From NCBI RefSeq assembly GCF_029338315.1, contig NZ_CP119794.1:1054001-1118000 (forward strand): DNA of 64,000 nt, given 5' to 3'. Both the position numbers and the translations under genes were made by a program. The stretch is from Haloarcula regularis. GTDB taxonomy: Archaea; Halobacteriota; Halobacteria; Halobacteriales; Haloarculaceae. Below, piece by piece: positions 1 through 9,603 of the stretch. Below the pieces are notes generated by a model that saw only the letters and a list, made by a program, of their open reading frames with translations, was not told the origin of the DNA and ran no database searches. Each line of letters opens with the position of its first letter. Positions within the stretch are counted from its first letter, which is position 1.

Positions 1-3
1 CTG

Positions 4-390
4 GTGATTCCGGAGTACCACTACCTGACGCCACTGCTGGGTATCGCCCGGGGCAAGACCCACGCTGTGGCCGAGGAGGCCGTCGAGCGGTACCGGACCG
101 GCGGCGTCGCCGCCCTCGTCGACTTCGCCGAGCGGACCCACCGCCTCGGCTACGAGGACGTAGCGCGCGTCAGAATCTACGAGGGACGGCGCCTCGGCCG
201 GCCGAAGGTCGCCGTCGACGTCGTCGCCGGTCCGCCCTACGCCTACCGCGTCCACGCCCCGGTCGACGTGGCTGCGCTCACGGACGCGCTGGCGGCGCTG
301 GGCCGCCGGCGCGGGTTCGAGGTCGTCCGGGAGCGCGGGGTCGGTCTGCGACCGGTCGCCAGCCTCCGGCGGTTCCTCGCCGACCGCTAG
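4..390 (+). CDS. Conserved hypothetical protein, 5' end possibly cut
   Basis: I do not recognise the family. The reading frame is open to the window edge and the first usable start is GTG at position 4, so the true start may lie upstream. The protein is about 128 residues, basic (many Arg) and without membrane segments or Cys motifs. The codon pattern is strongly GC-rich like the neighbours, which supports real coding. It converges on the FAD/Fe-S dehydrogenase gene, and the two stop codons overlap in the sequence CTAG at 387-390. Confidence 0.55.
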   Translation: MIPEYHYLTPLLGIARGKTHAVAEEAVERYRTGGVAALVDFAERTHRLGYEDVARVRIYEGRRLGRPKVAVDVVAGPPYAYRVHAPVDVAALTDALAALGRRRGFEVVRERGVGLRPVASLRRFLADR

Positions 391-3300
391 GCCAGCGCCG
401 CCGCGAGCTTCTCGACTGGGTGGGGCGGTTCGGCGTCGGCCGCGTCCCGGTCGCCGAGCTGGGTCCGACAGGACGCGCCCGGGGCGACCACCGTCTCGCC
501 GTCGCTGTCGTCGACCTGATCGAACAGGATCGAACCGATGGCCTTGCTCATCGAGAAGTGCTCGCGCTCGTACCCGAAACTCCCGGCCATCCCACAACAG
601 CCCGAGTCCAGCGGGTCGACGTCGTAGCCCGCCCGTCGCAGGACGCCGACGGCGTGGTGGTCCTTCTTCGTCGCCTTCTGGTGGCAGTGGCCGTGATAGG
701 TCAGCGCCTCGCCCGGGGCGGCCCACTCGACGTTGCGGTCCAGGTCGAAGCGGTCGAGGTACTCACAGAGGCCGTAGGTGTTTTCCGCGAGCGTCTCGAC
801 GGCCGCGCCCGACAGCAGGTCGAGGTAGTCCAGCTGGAACATCACGGCGTCCGAGGGCTCGACGAGGACGACGTCCCAGCCCTCGGCGACGGCCGGCGCG
901 AGCGCCTCGACGTTCTGCTCGGCGGCCGCACGGGACTTCTCGAGGAAACCCTTCGAGTGGGCGGGCCGGCCGCTGTCGGTCCGGTCGGCCAGCTGCACGT
1001 GGACGCCGGCGGCCTCGAGCACCTCGACGGCCGCCCGGCCGATCTCGGGGTGGCTGTAGTTCGTGTACGTGTCGGGGAAGAGGACGGCCTTGCGGTCGGC
1101 CGCGGCCTCGTCGACCTGCGGGCCCCGGTCGGCGAACCAGTCCTGCAGGCTCTCGCGCTCGAAGGTCGGCAGCGTCCGGTCGCTGGCGATGCCGACCGTC
1201 TTCTCGATGACCGTCCGGGCCCCGGGAACCGCCGAGGCGGCGTTCGAGAGCGGGGCGAGCGCGCTGCCGAGCCTGGCGAGGGTGTCGACGTTGGCAAAGA
1301 GCTTGTCCCGGAGGCTCGACCCGTGTTCCTGGTGGTAGGCGTGTGTCACCTCGGCCTTGAGTTTCGCCATGTCGACCTCGCTCGGGCAGTCCTTGGCACA
1401 CCCCTTGCAGCCGATACAGAGGTCGAGCACCTCGGACATGAACTCCTCGTCGGTCGGATCGTCGGGCAGGTCGCCGCTCATCGCCTGCCGGAGCATGTTC
1501 GCCCGGCCCCGCGTGGCAGTGATCTCCTCGTCGGCCGCCCGGTAGGTCGGACACATGACGCCCCGGTGGTCTCCTGGGGGCCCCGACAGCCCCCACAGCC
1601 GTGACAGAGCTCGACCATGCCCTGCATCCCGTTGTCGTTGTCCCACTCCAGGGTCTCCTCGAACCCGGCGTCGAACTCGTACTCGGGGTCGAACCGGAGG
1701 TGCTCGGTCATGTCCACGTCACCACAGACCTGTCCAGGGTTGAGAATCCAGTCCGGGTCGAAGGCCGTCTTCAGGTCGCGGAACGTGTTCCAGAGGTCCT
1801 CGCCGTAGAGTTTCCGGTTCCACTGGGTCCGGGCGCGGCCGTCGCCGTGCTCGCCCGAGACGCTCCCGCCGTACTTCACGACCAGGTCGGTCACCTCGTC
1901 GGCGATGGCCGCCATCTGCTCGACGCCTGCGACGGTCTTGGTGTTGACCAGCGGGCGGATGTGGAGCACGCCCGGCCCGGCGTGGGCGTAGAAGGAGGCG
2001 AAGGTGTCGTGCTCGTCGAGCAGGGCCTGGAAGTCGGCGACGTACTCGGGCAACCGCTCGGGCGGGATGGCGGTGTCCTCGATGAACGCGACGTGTTTCG
2101 CGTCGGTGGTCCGAGAGAGGAGGATGGGGAGGCCGGACTTGCGGAGCTTCCAGAACTTCTCGCGCTGGGCGTCCTCGTGGGCCTCCAGGGCGTCGAAGGC
2201 CCGCACCGGCGCCGACACGGAAACGCCGCCGTCGGTCGGGTCGGCCTGGGCGTCGACGCCGTCGGTCCGGTCGGCGAGCAGGTCCGCGACCTTCCGCTTG
2301 CCCGCCTCGTCGGTCTCGGCGTAGAACTCCACCAGCAGGACCGCGCGGGTCCCCCCGGGGAGCATGTCGACGACGTCGGCGAACTCCGCCGTCTCCCGGG
2401 CCATGTCGACGAGCACGTCGTCCAGAATCTCGACGGCCGCGGGGTCGTGTTCGAGGATGTCCGAGACGTCGGTCATCGCCTCGATGAGGTCGTCGTAGGC
2501 CAGCAGCGCCATCGACTTCGTCGCGGGGATCGGTTCCAGCGACACCTCGGCCTCGGTGACCACGGCGAGGGTCCCCTCGCTGCCGGCCAACAGCGAGGCG
2601 AGGTTGACGACGCCGTCCTCGCGCAGTTCCTGTACCACCCAGTCCAAGTTGTACCCCGAGACGTTGCGCTTGAGATCGGGGTAGCGGGCGTCGATCTCGT
2701 CCTGTTCTTCCTCCAGGACGCGCTCCAGTTCGGCGTAGATTCGCGCCTCCAGGTCGCCGTCGGGGTCGGCCCGTGCCCGCAGTTCATCGCGGGTGACCTC
2801 GCCGAAGGTGGTGACGGTGCCGTCGGCCAGCACCACCTCACATTCCTCGACGTAGGCGTCGGTCTTGCCGTACTTCAGCGAGTGGGCGCCGGTGGAGTTG
2901 TTGCCGATGGCCCCACCGAGGACGCTCTTGTCGCCCCAGGCGGGGTCGGGAGCGAACTTCAGGCCGTCGTCGGCAAGCGCGGCGTTCAGGTCGCCCAGCG
3001 TGATGCCTGGTTGCGCCCGGGCCCACCGGTCGTCCGGCCGCGTCTCGACCAGGGCGTCCATGTGCTGGCTGAAGTCGAGCACGACGGCTTCGTTGACCGT
3101 CTGGCCGGCGAGGCTCGTGCCGCCGCCCCGCGGGAGCACCGGTATCTCGCGGTCGGCACAGTAGGAGACGACGGCCGCGACGTCCGCCGTCGAGCGGGGG
3201 AAGACGACCCCGATGGGTGTCACCTCGTAGATGCTCGCGTCGGTCGCGTACAGTTGCCGGGAGTACTCGTCGAAGCGTACCTCGCCCTCGATCAGTTCCT

Positions 3301-3391
3301 CGAGGTCGGCGACGAGGCCGGGACGCGCGACGTCGTCGCTCCGGTAGTCGTAGGCCGATTCGTCCGTCGATGGGCCGGAGTCGGTTGCCAT
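387..3391 (-). CDS. FAD-binding and Fe-S oxidoreductase, D-lactate dehydrogenase-like (GlcD/GlpC fusion), with apparent frameshift
   Basis: This roughly 1000-residue protein joins a GlcD-type FAD domain (GGGTSLAG near residue 90) to a C-terminal Fe-S half. The Fe-S half has CHGCGGC near residue 597, a second cluster CIGCKGCAKDCP near residue 658, and two CCG-type cysteine-rich domains (GHCHQK, CCGMAGSFGY). Such proteins oxidise D-lactate or other 2-hydroxy acids and pass electrons to the membrane chain. The ATG at 3391 begins the first half. Near 1561-1564 (a run of four C) the frame breaks: the first half continues into nonsense, while the next frame resumes exactly with GVMCPTYRAA. One missing C would restore the protein. 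It diverges from the LutC/LutB genes, so the locus is probably a lactate-use divergon. The exact substrate is inferred. Confidence 0.85.
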
Positions 3392-3630
3392 GGTAGCGTT
3401 CTCCCCTGGGGCGCTGGGCGACCTGGACCGGTCGGCAGGTCGCAGTCAACGCAGTCCCTAGGCTGTAATCAAACGAGCATCAAAATTGTTCGCATGTTCG
3501 CCCCCACCCAGTCGGACGACGAGACCGATGCCAGCGAACGGCCGGCTACCGGTCGAACAGACGTCTAATCCGACGCGTTCCGGCGACACCGGTACGTTTA
3601 CCTCGGTTGCATACGTGTGCACGGGACGAA

Positions 3631-4140
3631 ATGGTCACATCGCACACGGACGCGTTCGTCGAGTCGGCCCGGCGCGTCGACGCCGTGGTGACGCCCACCA
3701 CCGCCGACGAGTTCGCGGCCACGCTCGAGGACGCCGTCACGGAGCCGGCCGTCGGGACGCCACTCCCGTTCGAGGGGGCCTCCTACGACGGCACCCCGGT
3801 CGACGGGGCGCCGACGGGGGCCGCCCTCGCTGAAGCGGCGACGGGCGTCACCGCCGGCGCCGCCGCCATCGCCGACTACGGGTCGGTCGTCCTCCAGGAG
3901 ACCGGAGCCGGCGAGGAACTGCTCGGCCTCTATCCCGACCGGCACGTCGTCGTGGTCGCGGCCAGCGACGTGGTTCCGGACATGCCCGCCGCCTTCGAGG
4001 AACTGGGCGAACGGTTCGCCGAGGGGCCGAGAGACGCGATACTCGCCACCGGCCCGAGCGCCACCGCGGACATGGGAGCGGTCGTGAAAGGCGTCCACGG
4101 CCCGCGTGACGTGCACGTCCTGTTGCTGGAGGACCGATGA
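3631..4140 (+). CDS. lutC: LUD-domain protein, LutC-like lactate utilisation subunit
   Basis: A 169-residue LUD (lactate utilisation) domain protein. Visible family features are the IADYGSVVL strand, where substrate-like ligands sit in this fold, the HVVVVAASDVVPDM core and an end rich in small residues (TGPSATADMG). In bacteria LutABC oxidises L-lactate to pyruvate. I chose the ATG at 3631 because it lies about 35 bases after a TATA-like stretch; a TTG eight codons upstream is a weaker option. The stop overlaps the next start as ATGA, so the two genes are translationally coupled. Confidence 0.85.
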   Translation: MVTSHTDAFVESARRVDAVVTPTTADEFAATLEDAVTEPAVGTPLPFEGASYDGTPVDGAPTGAALAEAATGVTAGAAAIADYGSVVLQETGAGEELLGLYPDRHVVVVAASDVVPDMPAAFEELGERFAEGPRDAILATGPSATADMGAVVKGVHGPRDVHVLLLEDR

Positions 4141-6341
4141 GCGACTCGCGCCGACAGAAGGCGGCCCGCATCCGCTCGCTCATAGAGACCGAGGGCGACG
4201 CCGTCTTCGAGAACACCACGACGTTCAACGACGGGCGCTACGAGTCCGTCCAGAAACTCGACGACTACGAGGAACTGAAGTCCCGAGCCCGGGCCATCAA
4301 GGAGGACGCCATCGCGGACCTCCCGGACCTCGTCGAACAGGTCCGCGAGACCGTCGAGGGAAACGGCGGGACGGTCTACCTGGCCGAGGACGAGGCCGAC
4401 GCCCAGCGGTACATCGCCGAGGTGGTCGCGGACCGCGACGCCGACTCGGTGGTCAAGAGCAAGTCGATGACGAGCGAGGAGATAGAGATCAACGAACACC
4501 TCGAATCGAAGGGCGTCGACGTCTGGGAGACGGACTTAGGCGAGTTCGTCCTCCAGGTGGCCGACGAGGCGCCGAGCCACATCGTCGCACCGGCCATCCA
4601 CCGCTCCCGGGAGAACATCGCCGAACTGTTCAACGCCCACTTCGAGACCGACGCGCCCCTGGAGACCGCCGAGGACCTCACCGAGTTCGCCCGCGAGTAC
4701 CTCGCCGAGCAGATCAAGGACGCCGACGTGGGCATGACCGGCGCGAACTTCGTCACCGCGGACACGGGCACCATCGCCCTGGTGACCAGCGAGGGCAACG
4801 CCCGCAAGTCCGTCGCGACGACCGACACCCACGTCGCCGTCGCGGGCGTCGAGAAGATCGTCCCCAGCCTCGGGGACCTCCAGCCGTTCGTCGAACTCAT
4901 CGGCCGGTCGGGCACGGGCCAGGACATCACGGCCTACGTCTCCCTGCTGACCCCGCCCGTCGGGACACCGGTGCCGGACTTCGAGGACGACGAGACGCCG
5001 CTGGCCGAGGTCGACGACGACCGCGACTACCACCTCGTGTTGATCGACAACGGTCGTATGGCGATGCGCGACGACGACGACCTGCGCGAGACACTCTACT
5101 GCATCCGCTGTTCGGCGTGTGCAAACTCCTGTGCGAACTTCCAGCACGTCGGCGGCCACGCCTTCGGCGGCGAGACCTACTCCGGCGGCATCGCCACCGG
5201 ATGGGAGGCCGGCGTCCACGGCGAGGACAGCGCCGCCGAGTTCAACGATTTGTGTACCGGCTGTTCGCGGTGTGTCAACCAGTGCCCGGTCGAGATAGAC
5301 ATCCCGTGGATTAACACCGTCGTCCGGGACCGCATCAACCGCGGCGCGGACCCCGACTCGTTCGACTTCCTCGTCGAAGGGCTGACCCCCGACGCGGAAC
5401 CGGCGGGCCTGGACGTCCAGAAACGCTTCTTCGGCAACTTCGAGACGGCGGCGAAACTGGGCAGTGCCACCGCGCCGCTGTCGAACTGGATGATGGAGGC
5501 CGGCCCGGTCCGGTCGGCGCTCGAGCGGTTCGTCGGCGTGGACGGCCGGCGGGACCTGCCGACCTTCGAACGCGAGACGTTCCGGGAGTGGTTCGCCGAC
5601 CGGGGCGCGCGGGTCGACCCCGCCGACGCCACTCGCGAGGTGGTGCTGTACCCCGACGTCTACACGAACTACGTCTCGACGGCCCGCGGGAAGGCCGCCG
5701 TCCGGGCGTTAGAATCCCTGGACGTCCACGTGACCGTCCCCGGGGTCGGCGAGTCCGGCCGCGCCCCGCTCTCCCAGGGGATGGTGTCGACGGCCAGCGA
5801 GAAGGCCAGCCGAGTCTACGGCGCGCTCGCGGAACATATCGACGCCGGGCGAGACGTGGTGGTCGTCGAGCCCTCGGACCTGGCGATGTTCGCCCGCGAG
5901 TACGAGCGCCTGCTCCCCGAGCAGTCCCACGAGCGCCTCGCCGAGCGCAGCTACGAGGTCATGGAGTACCTCTACGGCCTGCTGGAGAACGGCGGGGACC
6001 CGGCGGCGTTGGCGAACGGGAGCGAGGCCGTGGCCTACCACTCCCACTGCCAGCAGCGGACGCTCGGCCTGGAGGCCCACACCGTGGCCGTCCTCGAACG
6101 CCTGGGCCACGACGTGGTCACCTCCGACGTGGAGTGCTGTGGCATGGCCGGCAGCTTCGGCTACAAGCAGGAGTACTACGACCTCTCGATGGACGTCGGC
6201 GACGAGCTGGCCGCCCAGTTCACGACCGACGGGACGCGCGACCGGACCGTCGTCGCGAGCGGCACCTCCTGCCTGGAACAGCTCGACTCGCTGCTCCAGC
6301 GCGTGCCGACCCACCCCGTCGAACTCGTCGCGCCGCGCTGA
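4137..6341 (+). CDS. LutB-like Fe-S protein fused to a LutA-like CCG module
   Basis: This 734-residue protein carries a LUD domain (about residues 60-300) and two ferredoxin-type clusters (CIRCSACANSC near 321; CTGCSRCVNQCP near 372). A C-terminal section with HCQQRT near 640 and CCGMAGSFGY near 667 is typical of CCG domains of LutA/GlpC/HdrB. Bacterial LutA and LutB are separate proteins; here both activities appear on one chain. The last ~250 residues are clearly paralogous to the C-terminus of the divergent dehydrogenase (shared TFERE, WFADRG, YTNY and VVEPSD motifs). It is the second gene of a two-gene operon with lutC. Oxidation of lactate with electron transfer through the Fe-S clusters is the likely role. 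Confidence 0.85.
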   Translation: MSDSRRQKAARIRSLIETEGDAVFENTTTFNDGRYESVQKLDDYEELKSRARAIKEDAIADLPDLVEQVRETVEGNGGTVYLAEDEADAQRYIAEVVADRDADSVVKSKSMTSEEIEINEHLESKGVDVWETDLGEFVLQVADEAPSHIVAPAIHRSRENIAELFNAHFETDAPLETAEDLTEFAREYLAEQIKDADVGMTGANFVTADTGTIALVTSEGNARKSVATTDTHVAVAGVEKIVPSLGDLQPFVELIGRSGTGQDITAYVSLLTPPVGTPVPDFEDDETPLAEVDDDRDYHLVLIDNGRMAMRDDDDLRETLYCIRCSACANSCANFQHVGGHAFGGETYSGGIATGWEAGVHGEDSAAEFNDLCTGCSRCVNQCPVEIDIPWINTVVRDRINRGADPDSFDFLVEGLTPDAEPAGLDVQKRFFGNFETAAKLGSATAPLSNWMMEAGPVRSALERFVGVDGRRDLPTFERETFREWFADRGARVDPADATREVVLYPDVYTNYVSTARGKAAVRALESLDVHVTVPGVGESGRAPLSQGMVSTASEKASRVYGALAEHIDAGRDVVVVEPSDLAMFAREYERLLPEQSHERLAERSYEVMEYLYGLLENGGDPAALANGSEAVAYHSHCQQRTLGLEAHTVAVLERLGHDVVTSDVECCGMAGSFGYKQEYYDLSMDVGDELAAQFTTDGTRDRTVVASGTSCLEQLDSLLQRVPTHPVELVAPR

Positions 6342-6344
6342 CCG

Positions 6345-7205
6345 TCACCCGCCGTCGGCCCGTTCGAGGTCGGCGGCCGCCGCGTGGAGACGGTCGCTGG
6401 TCCGCGACGCGAGCAGGAGGCGTGCCGCACCCGTCGACGTCGCCGCGTTCAGCCACCGGGCCAGGCGGCGCCGCGGCGGGAACCGCGAGTGCAGGGCGAC
6501 GGCCGTCCGCCAGGCGCTGTCGCGGCACTCGTCGATGGTGAGGACGGTCAGCCACTCGTCGGCGCGGCCGAAGGAGTCGTCGATGCGGGCGACGCCGTCG
6601 GCATCGCGCTCGACCAGCGAGTCCTGGGCCTCGTCGACCAGCGTGCGGATGACGTCCGTGACGGCGTGGTGGTCCGCGTACTTCTGCCGGCGGTTCGGCC
6701 CGACGCCGACGCGTTCGAGCGTCAGCGCCAGGTCGTAGTTGATGTGGGCGTTCACGCCGAGCATCGCGTCCTGGACCACCAGCGAGTCCCCGCGTGCCGC
6801 GGCGTCGAACGCGAGTCGCCAGGCCGTCGGGAGCGACTCGTGGCGGCCGGCCTCGTAGCGGTAGACGGCCGCTCGATAGAGGTCCGCGAAGGTGAGTAAG
6901 TACTCACTCACCCATTCCGGGTCGGCGAACGTCCGCCGCCGGATGCCCGCGGCGACGGCGGCGGTCATCTGCGTGTATATGGTCAGGAACACCGCCCGGC
7001 GGTCGCGCTGGGACTCGAACACGCGGTTGAGGGTCGCGAGCCGGCGGTGGGCGTCGGCCACGTCGGCGTACGGCGTCTCGACCAGGGCGAGTACGTCGGG
7101 GTCGCCGGCCGGGGCCGGTGACTCCAGGCGGGGCGGCCGGACGCCGCTGACCGCATATTTCAACTGGGTGCGCCGCCCGCCCGTCGGCGACGCGTCGTGG
7201 AACAT
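6345..7205 (-). CDS. DUF5995 family protein
   Basis: A soluble, mostly helical protein of about 286 residues. The segment LGVNAHINYDLALTL near the middle is the hallmark of DUF5995, a family without known function in bacteria and haloarchaea. Its conserved His and Asp could bind a metal, but that is inference. The start is ATG at 7205, with GTG directly before it as an alternative. It converges on the LutB-like gene with a gap of three bases. The C-terminal third is Arg-rich. Confidence 0.75.
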   Translation of the reverse strand: MFHDASPTGGRRTQLKYAVSGVRPPRLESPAPAGDPDVLALVETPYADVADAHRRLATLNRVFESQRDRRAVFLTIYTQMTAAVAAGIRRRTFADPEWVSEYLLTFADLYRAAVYRYEAGRHESLPTAWRLAFDAAARGDSLVVQDAMLGVNAHINYDLALTLERVGVGPNRRQKYADHHAVTDVIRTLVDEAQDSLVERDADGVARIDDSFGRADEWLTVLTIDECRDSAWRTAVALHSRFPPRRRLARWLNAATSTGAARLLLASRTSDRLHAAAADLERADGG

Positions 7206-7271
7206 CACTGGGACGGACGTCGGCTGTCCTCATAACTGCTCACCGCGGCCTGGTCGTGAAAAACGGCCCCC

Positions 7272-8129
7272 TCAGGCGGCCCCGGCGGGGCGCTGGCGCG
7301 ACAGCTCGTCGGTCTCCGTTTCGCTGCCGCGGCGGGTGTACTCGACGCCCGCCACGAAGGCCAGCGCCCAGGCGAGCATGAGCGCGCCACCGACGACGCC
7401 GACGCTCGACGCGAGAGTCGGCCACGCGATGGAGACGATGCCGATGAATCCGGCCAGCAGACCGGCAAACCAGGTCGGGTAGCGCCAGTCGCGGTCGCGG
7501 AACACGGCGAGCCCGCCCATCAGGACGACGAGGAACGCCGAGACGGCCATCCCGCCGTAGTGGACGAATGCCACGTGTCCCATCGGGTCGGCGGGACCGA
7601 TCTGTTTCAGCAGCTCCAGGCCCGCGTAGGCCAGCAGCGGGACGGCCCCGATGACGTACAGCGCGGCGACCCGGCGGTCCACGCGGTCGGCCCGCTCGAA
7701 GCGGAACAGCGACCGGCCGGCGGGGTGCAGCGCAAGCGCGACCAGCGCCAGCACGGCCGAGACGGCGAACCCGGTCAGGAGCGGCGAGTCGGCCAGGAAC
7801 GCCAGGACGGCGACGGTCAGGATGCCGACGACTGGGGCCAGGATGGTGTTGACCCGCCGGCGCGGGTGGTACAGCACGAGCAGGGCCGGGACGACGACGC
7901 CCAGGACCAGCAGCGGCGAGATCACCATGTCGTGTATCTGGTGGGCCCCGTAGGACTGGAACCAGCCCAGGACGCCGGCCCCGATGACCTCGCGCGGCGT
8001 CAGCGCGACGTTGAGCCCGGCCAGCGCGAGGACGGCGAGGCTAAAGAGCACGAACCGTATCTTCTGGGTCGTAGTCAGCGATCCAAAGCCCGACTCGGTG
8101 GCCGAACCCTGTTCGACGGTGGTTACCAT
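7272..8129 (-). CDS. Multi-pass membrane protein, function unknown
   Basis: About 285 residues with eight or so hydrophobic segments rich in Leu, Val and Ala, a short charged N-terminus and a charged C-terminal tail. I see no catalytic motif; His residues in HQIHDM and VHYGG could bind haem or metal in a membrane enzyme, but this is speculative. The chosen ATG at 8129 follows an AT-rich TATATAA stretch (8139-8148). That spacing is tight for a leaderless transcript, so the true promoter may lie further upstream. Confidence 0.6.
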   Translation of the reverse strand: MVTTVEQGSATESGFGSLTTTQKIRFVLFSLAVLALAGLNVALTPREVIGAGVLGWFQSYGAHQIHDMVISPLLVLGVVVPALLVLYHPRRRVNTILAPVVGILTVAVLAFLADSPLLTGFAVSAVLALVALALHPAGRSLFRFERADRVDRRVAALYVIGAVPLLAYAGLELLKQIGPADPMGHVAFVHYGGMAVSAFLVVLMGGLAVFRDRDWRYPTWFAGLLAGFIGIVSIAWPTLASSVGVVGGALMLAWALAFVAGVEYTRRGSETETDELSRQRPAGAA

Positions 8130-8182
8130 GTGAATCAATTATATAAGTACACTGACTATGGCTAAATACCTTGCTAACGACA

Positions 8183-8211
8183 CGATAGCACTTGCTCGTG
8201 AGATGCTATCG
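8183..8211. promoter_or_regulatory. Inverted repeat upstream of the membrane-protein gene
   Basis: CGATAGCA at 8183-8190 is repeated in perfect inverted form at 8204-8211 with a 13-base spacer. It sits 54-82 bases before the start of the leftward membrane-protein gene, in a 264-bp gap between two divergent genes. It could be an operator for a dimeric regulator or a transcript hairpin; the sequence alone does not decide. Confidence 0.4.
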
Positions 8212-8393
8212 ATCGGTATATCAGCCGTTTCCATTTACCACCGCCACTTTTCGACGGACAACCCGACACACAGAGAGGACTACTAATGTATCTTGTCGTC
8301 GGTCGAGGCCCACAATATGGGACGGGTCCGGCGACGGTCATCGGGCTCGCCCCCGGCATATGAATTAAGGGAGTCGCCGTCGAACGTCCGCTC

Positions 8394-8813
8394 GTGCGCT
8401 GTGAACGCTGCGGCGAACCCGTCGAACGGTACGAGCTCGACGGAGCGGCCGCCATCAGTTGCCCGGGGTGTGGCTTCATCGGCGTCCCGGTCGACCACAA
8501 GGCCGAGCCCCCGCCCCACGAGTCCTGGCAGGACGCCTTCGAACGGTTCTACGACCGCTTCGGCGTCGAGGCCGACGAGACGGCGTCGACAGCGACGGCC
8601 ATGGTCAGACACCTGACCGACCTGGAGGGTGTGGGCCCGGCGGTCGCGACCCGTCTCAGACAGAGCGGCTACGACACCGTCGACGCGCTGGCGACGGCGA
8701 CGCCCGAGGATCTGGAGGCCGTCGACGGCATCGGCCCCAGACTCGCCGCGCGGCTCATCACGCAGCTGTCGGGCGAGGAACCCGCGGCGGTGGACGCCGA
8801 CGGCGGTGCGTGA
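8394..8813 (+). CDS. Zinc-ribbon plus helix-hairpin-helix protein
   Basis: The N-terminus holds a CxxC...CxxC zinc ribbon (CERC near residue 3 and CPGC near 23). The C-terminal half has a tandem helix-hairpin-helix module (LEGVGPAVATRL and VDGIGPRLAARL, about residues 78-125), a fold that binds DNA or RNA backbone without sequence specificity. A nucleic-acid binding role in repair or transcription is therefore likely. The GTG at 8394 is used because it puts the first Cys pair directly at the N-terminus and lies about 30 bases after the AT-rich stretch CATATGAATTAA. Confidence 0.75.
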   Translation: MRCERCGEPVERYELDGAAAISCPGCGFIGVPVDHKAEPPPHESWQDAFERFYDRFGVEADETASTATAMVRHLTDLEGVGPAVATRLRQSGYDTVDALATATPEDLEAVDGIGPRLAARLITQLSGEEPAAVDADGGA

Positions 8814-8825
8814 CCGCCGGGCCGC

Positions 8826-9500
8826 TCAGTAGTTCTTGAATAGTTGCTGCCGGACGTCGTCTTTCGTCCGCACCCCTTCGGTCGTCCCGTCCGGCAGGTC
8901 CACCTCGTATGGCGCCTCGCCGTCCTCGGTCTTGCGCCACTTGTCGTCGTGCTCGCGGAGCAACTGGTTGGCCATCGAGAGGGCGTCGCCCGCGTCGTCG
9001 ACCGGGTTCGACGTGGTGGTGGCCGTCGATTCCCCGTCCGCGTCGGTATCGGCCGCCTCGGCGTCGTCTGCCGTCGCGTCGGCGTCAGCGTCCGCATCGG
9101 CGGTGGCCGGCGACGTGTCCTCGGCCGTCTCGTCGTCAGCCACGGCCTCGGCTCCGTCCTCGTCCCCCGCGTCGGCCAGGCGGTCGGCCAGTTCCGTGGG
9201 CCCGAGTTCCGAGAGCAGTTTGCCCCGCATCTCGTCGGCGTCGATGCCGCTGCCGGGGATGTCGGGCACCTCGGCGGCGATGTGCTGGAGTTCTGGATAC
9301 TCCGCCGTCGCGATGCGCTCGTATCCCTCGGCGACCACCACGGAGTCGCGCTCGTCCGGCGGCGTGTAGGTGTCAAGCAGGTAGTCGACGGCGTCCTCGA
9401 GGCGCGCGTGGCCGTATGTGTCGACGAACGCGGCCTCGACGTCCGCCCGGATGGCCTCGAGTTGTTCGTACTGCGACTCGGTGAGCGATATCTCCGGCAT
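8826..9500 (-). CDS. Conserved haloarchaeal hypothetical protein with acidic linker
   Basis: About 224 residues. The N-terminal 60 look like a short helical domain (ISLTESQYEQLEAIR...) reminiscent of archaeal antitoxin-like or ribbon-helix DNA-binding proteins. A linker around residues 110-170 consists almost only of Ala, Asp, Glu and Thr, and a small C-terminal domain ends KDDVRQQLFKNY. I chose ATG 9500 because a TATA box (ATTATAC on the reverse strand, about 9522-9530) lies 25-30 bases before it, giving a leaderless transcript. The function is unknown. Confidence 0.65.
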   Translation of the reverse strand: MPEISLTESQYEQLEAIRADVEAAFVDTYGHARLEDAVDYLLDTYTPPDERDSVVVAEGYERIATAEYPELQHIAAEVPDIPGSGIDADEMRGKLLSELGPTELADRLADAGDEDGAEAVADDETAEDTSPATADADADADATADDAEAADTDADGESTATTTSNPVDDAGDALSMANQLLREHDDKWRKTEDGEAPYEVDLPDGTTEGVRTKDDVRQQLFKNY

Positions 9501-9603
9501 CGTGCGGTCACACGCCGCCGACGGGTATAATTCGTTCCCCGGGTCCGTCACGCCGAGCGACACGTTCCATCGCGTACCGGTCGAGCGCCGCTACGACACG
9601 ACA

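Noticed and set aside
387..3391. Dehydrogenase as a genuine pseudogene
   Set aside because: Only one base breaks it, both halves keep all motifs, and similar breaks affect rpl3 and other housekeeping genes.
1601..3568. A 655-residue open frame antisense to the lactate dehydrogenase
   Set aside because: Same GC-rich shadow effect; the sense strand encodes a clear FAD/Fe-S protein.
8174..8612. Two reverse-strand frames over the zinc-ribbon/HhH gene and its promoter
   Set aside because: The plus-strand gene has clear Cys and helix-hairpin-helix motifs; the reverse frames do not, and they cover the TATA region.
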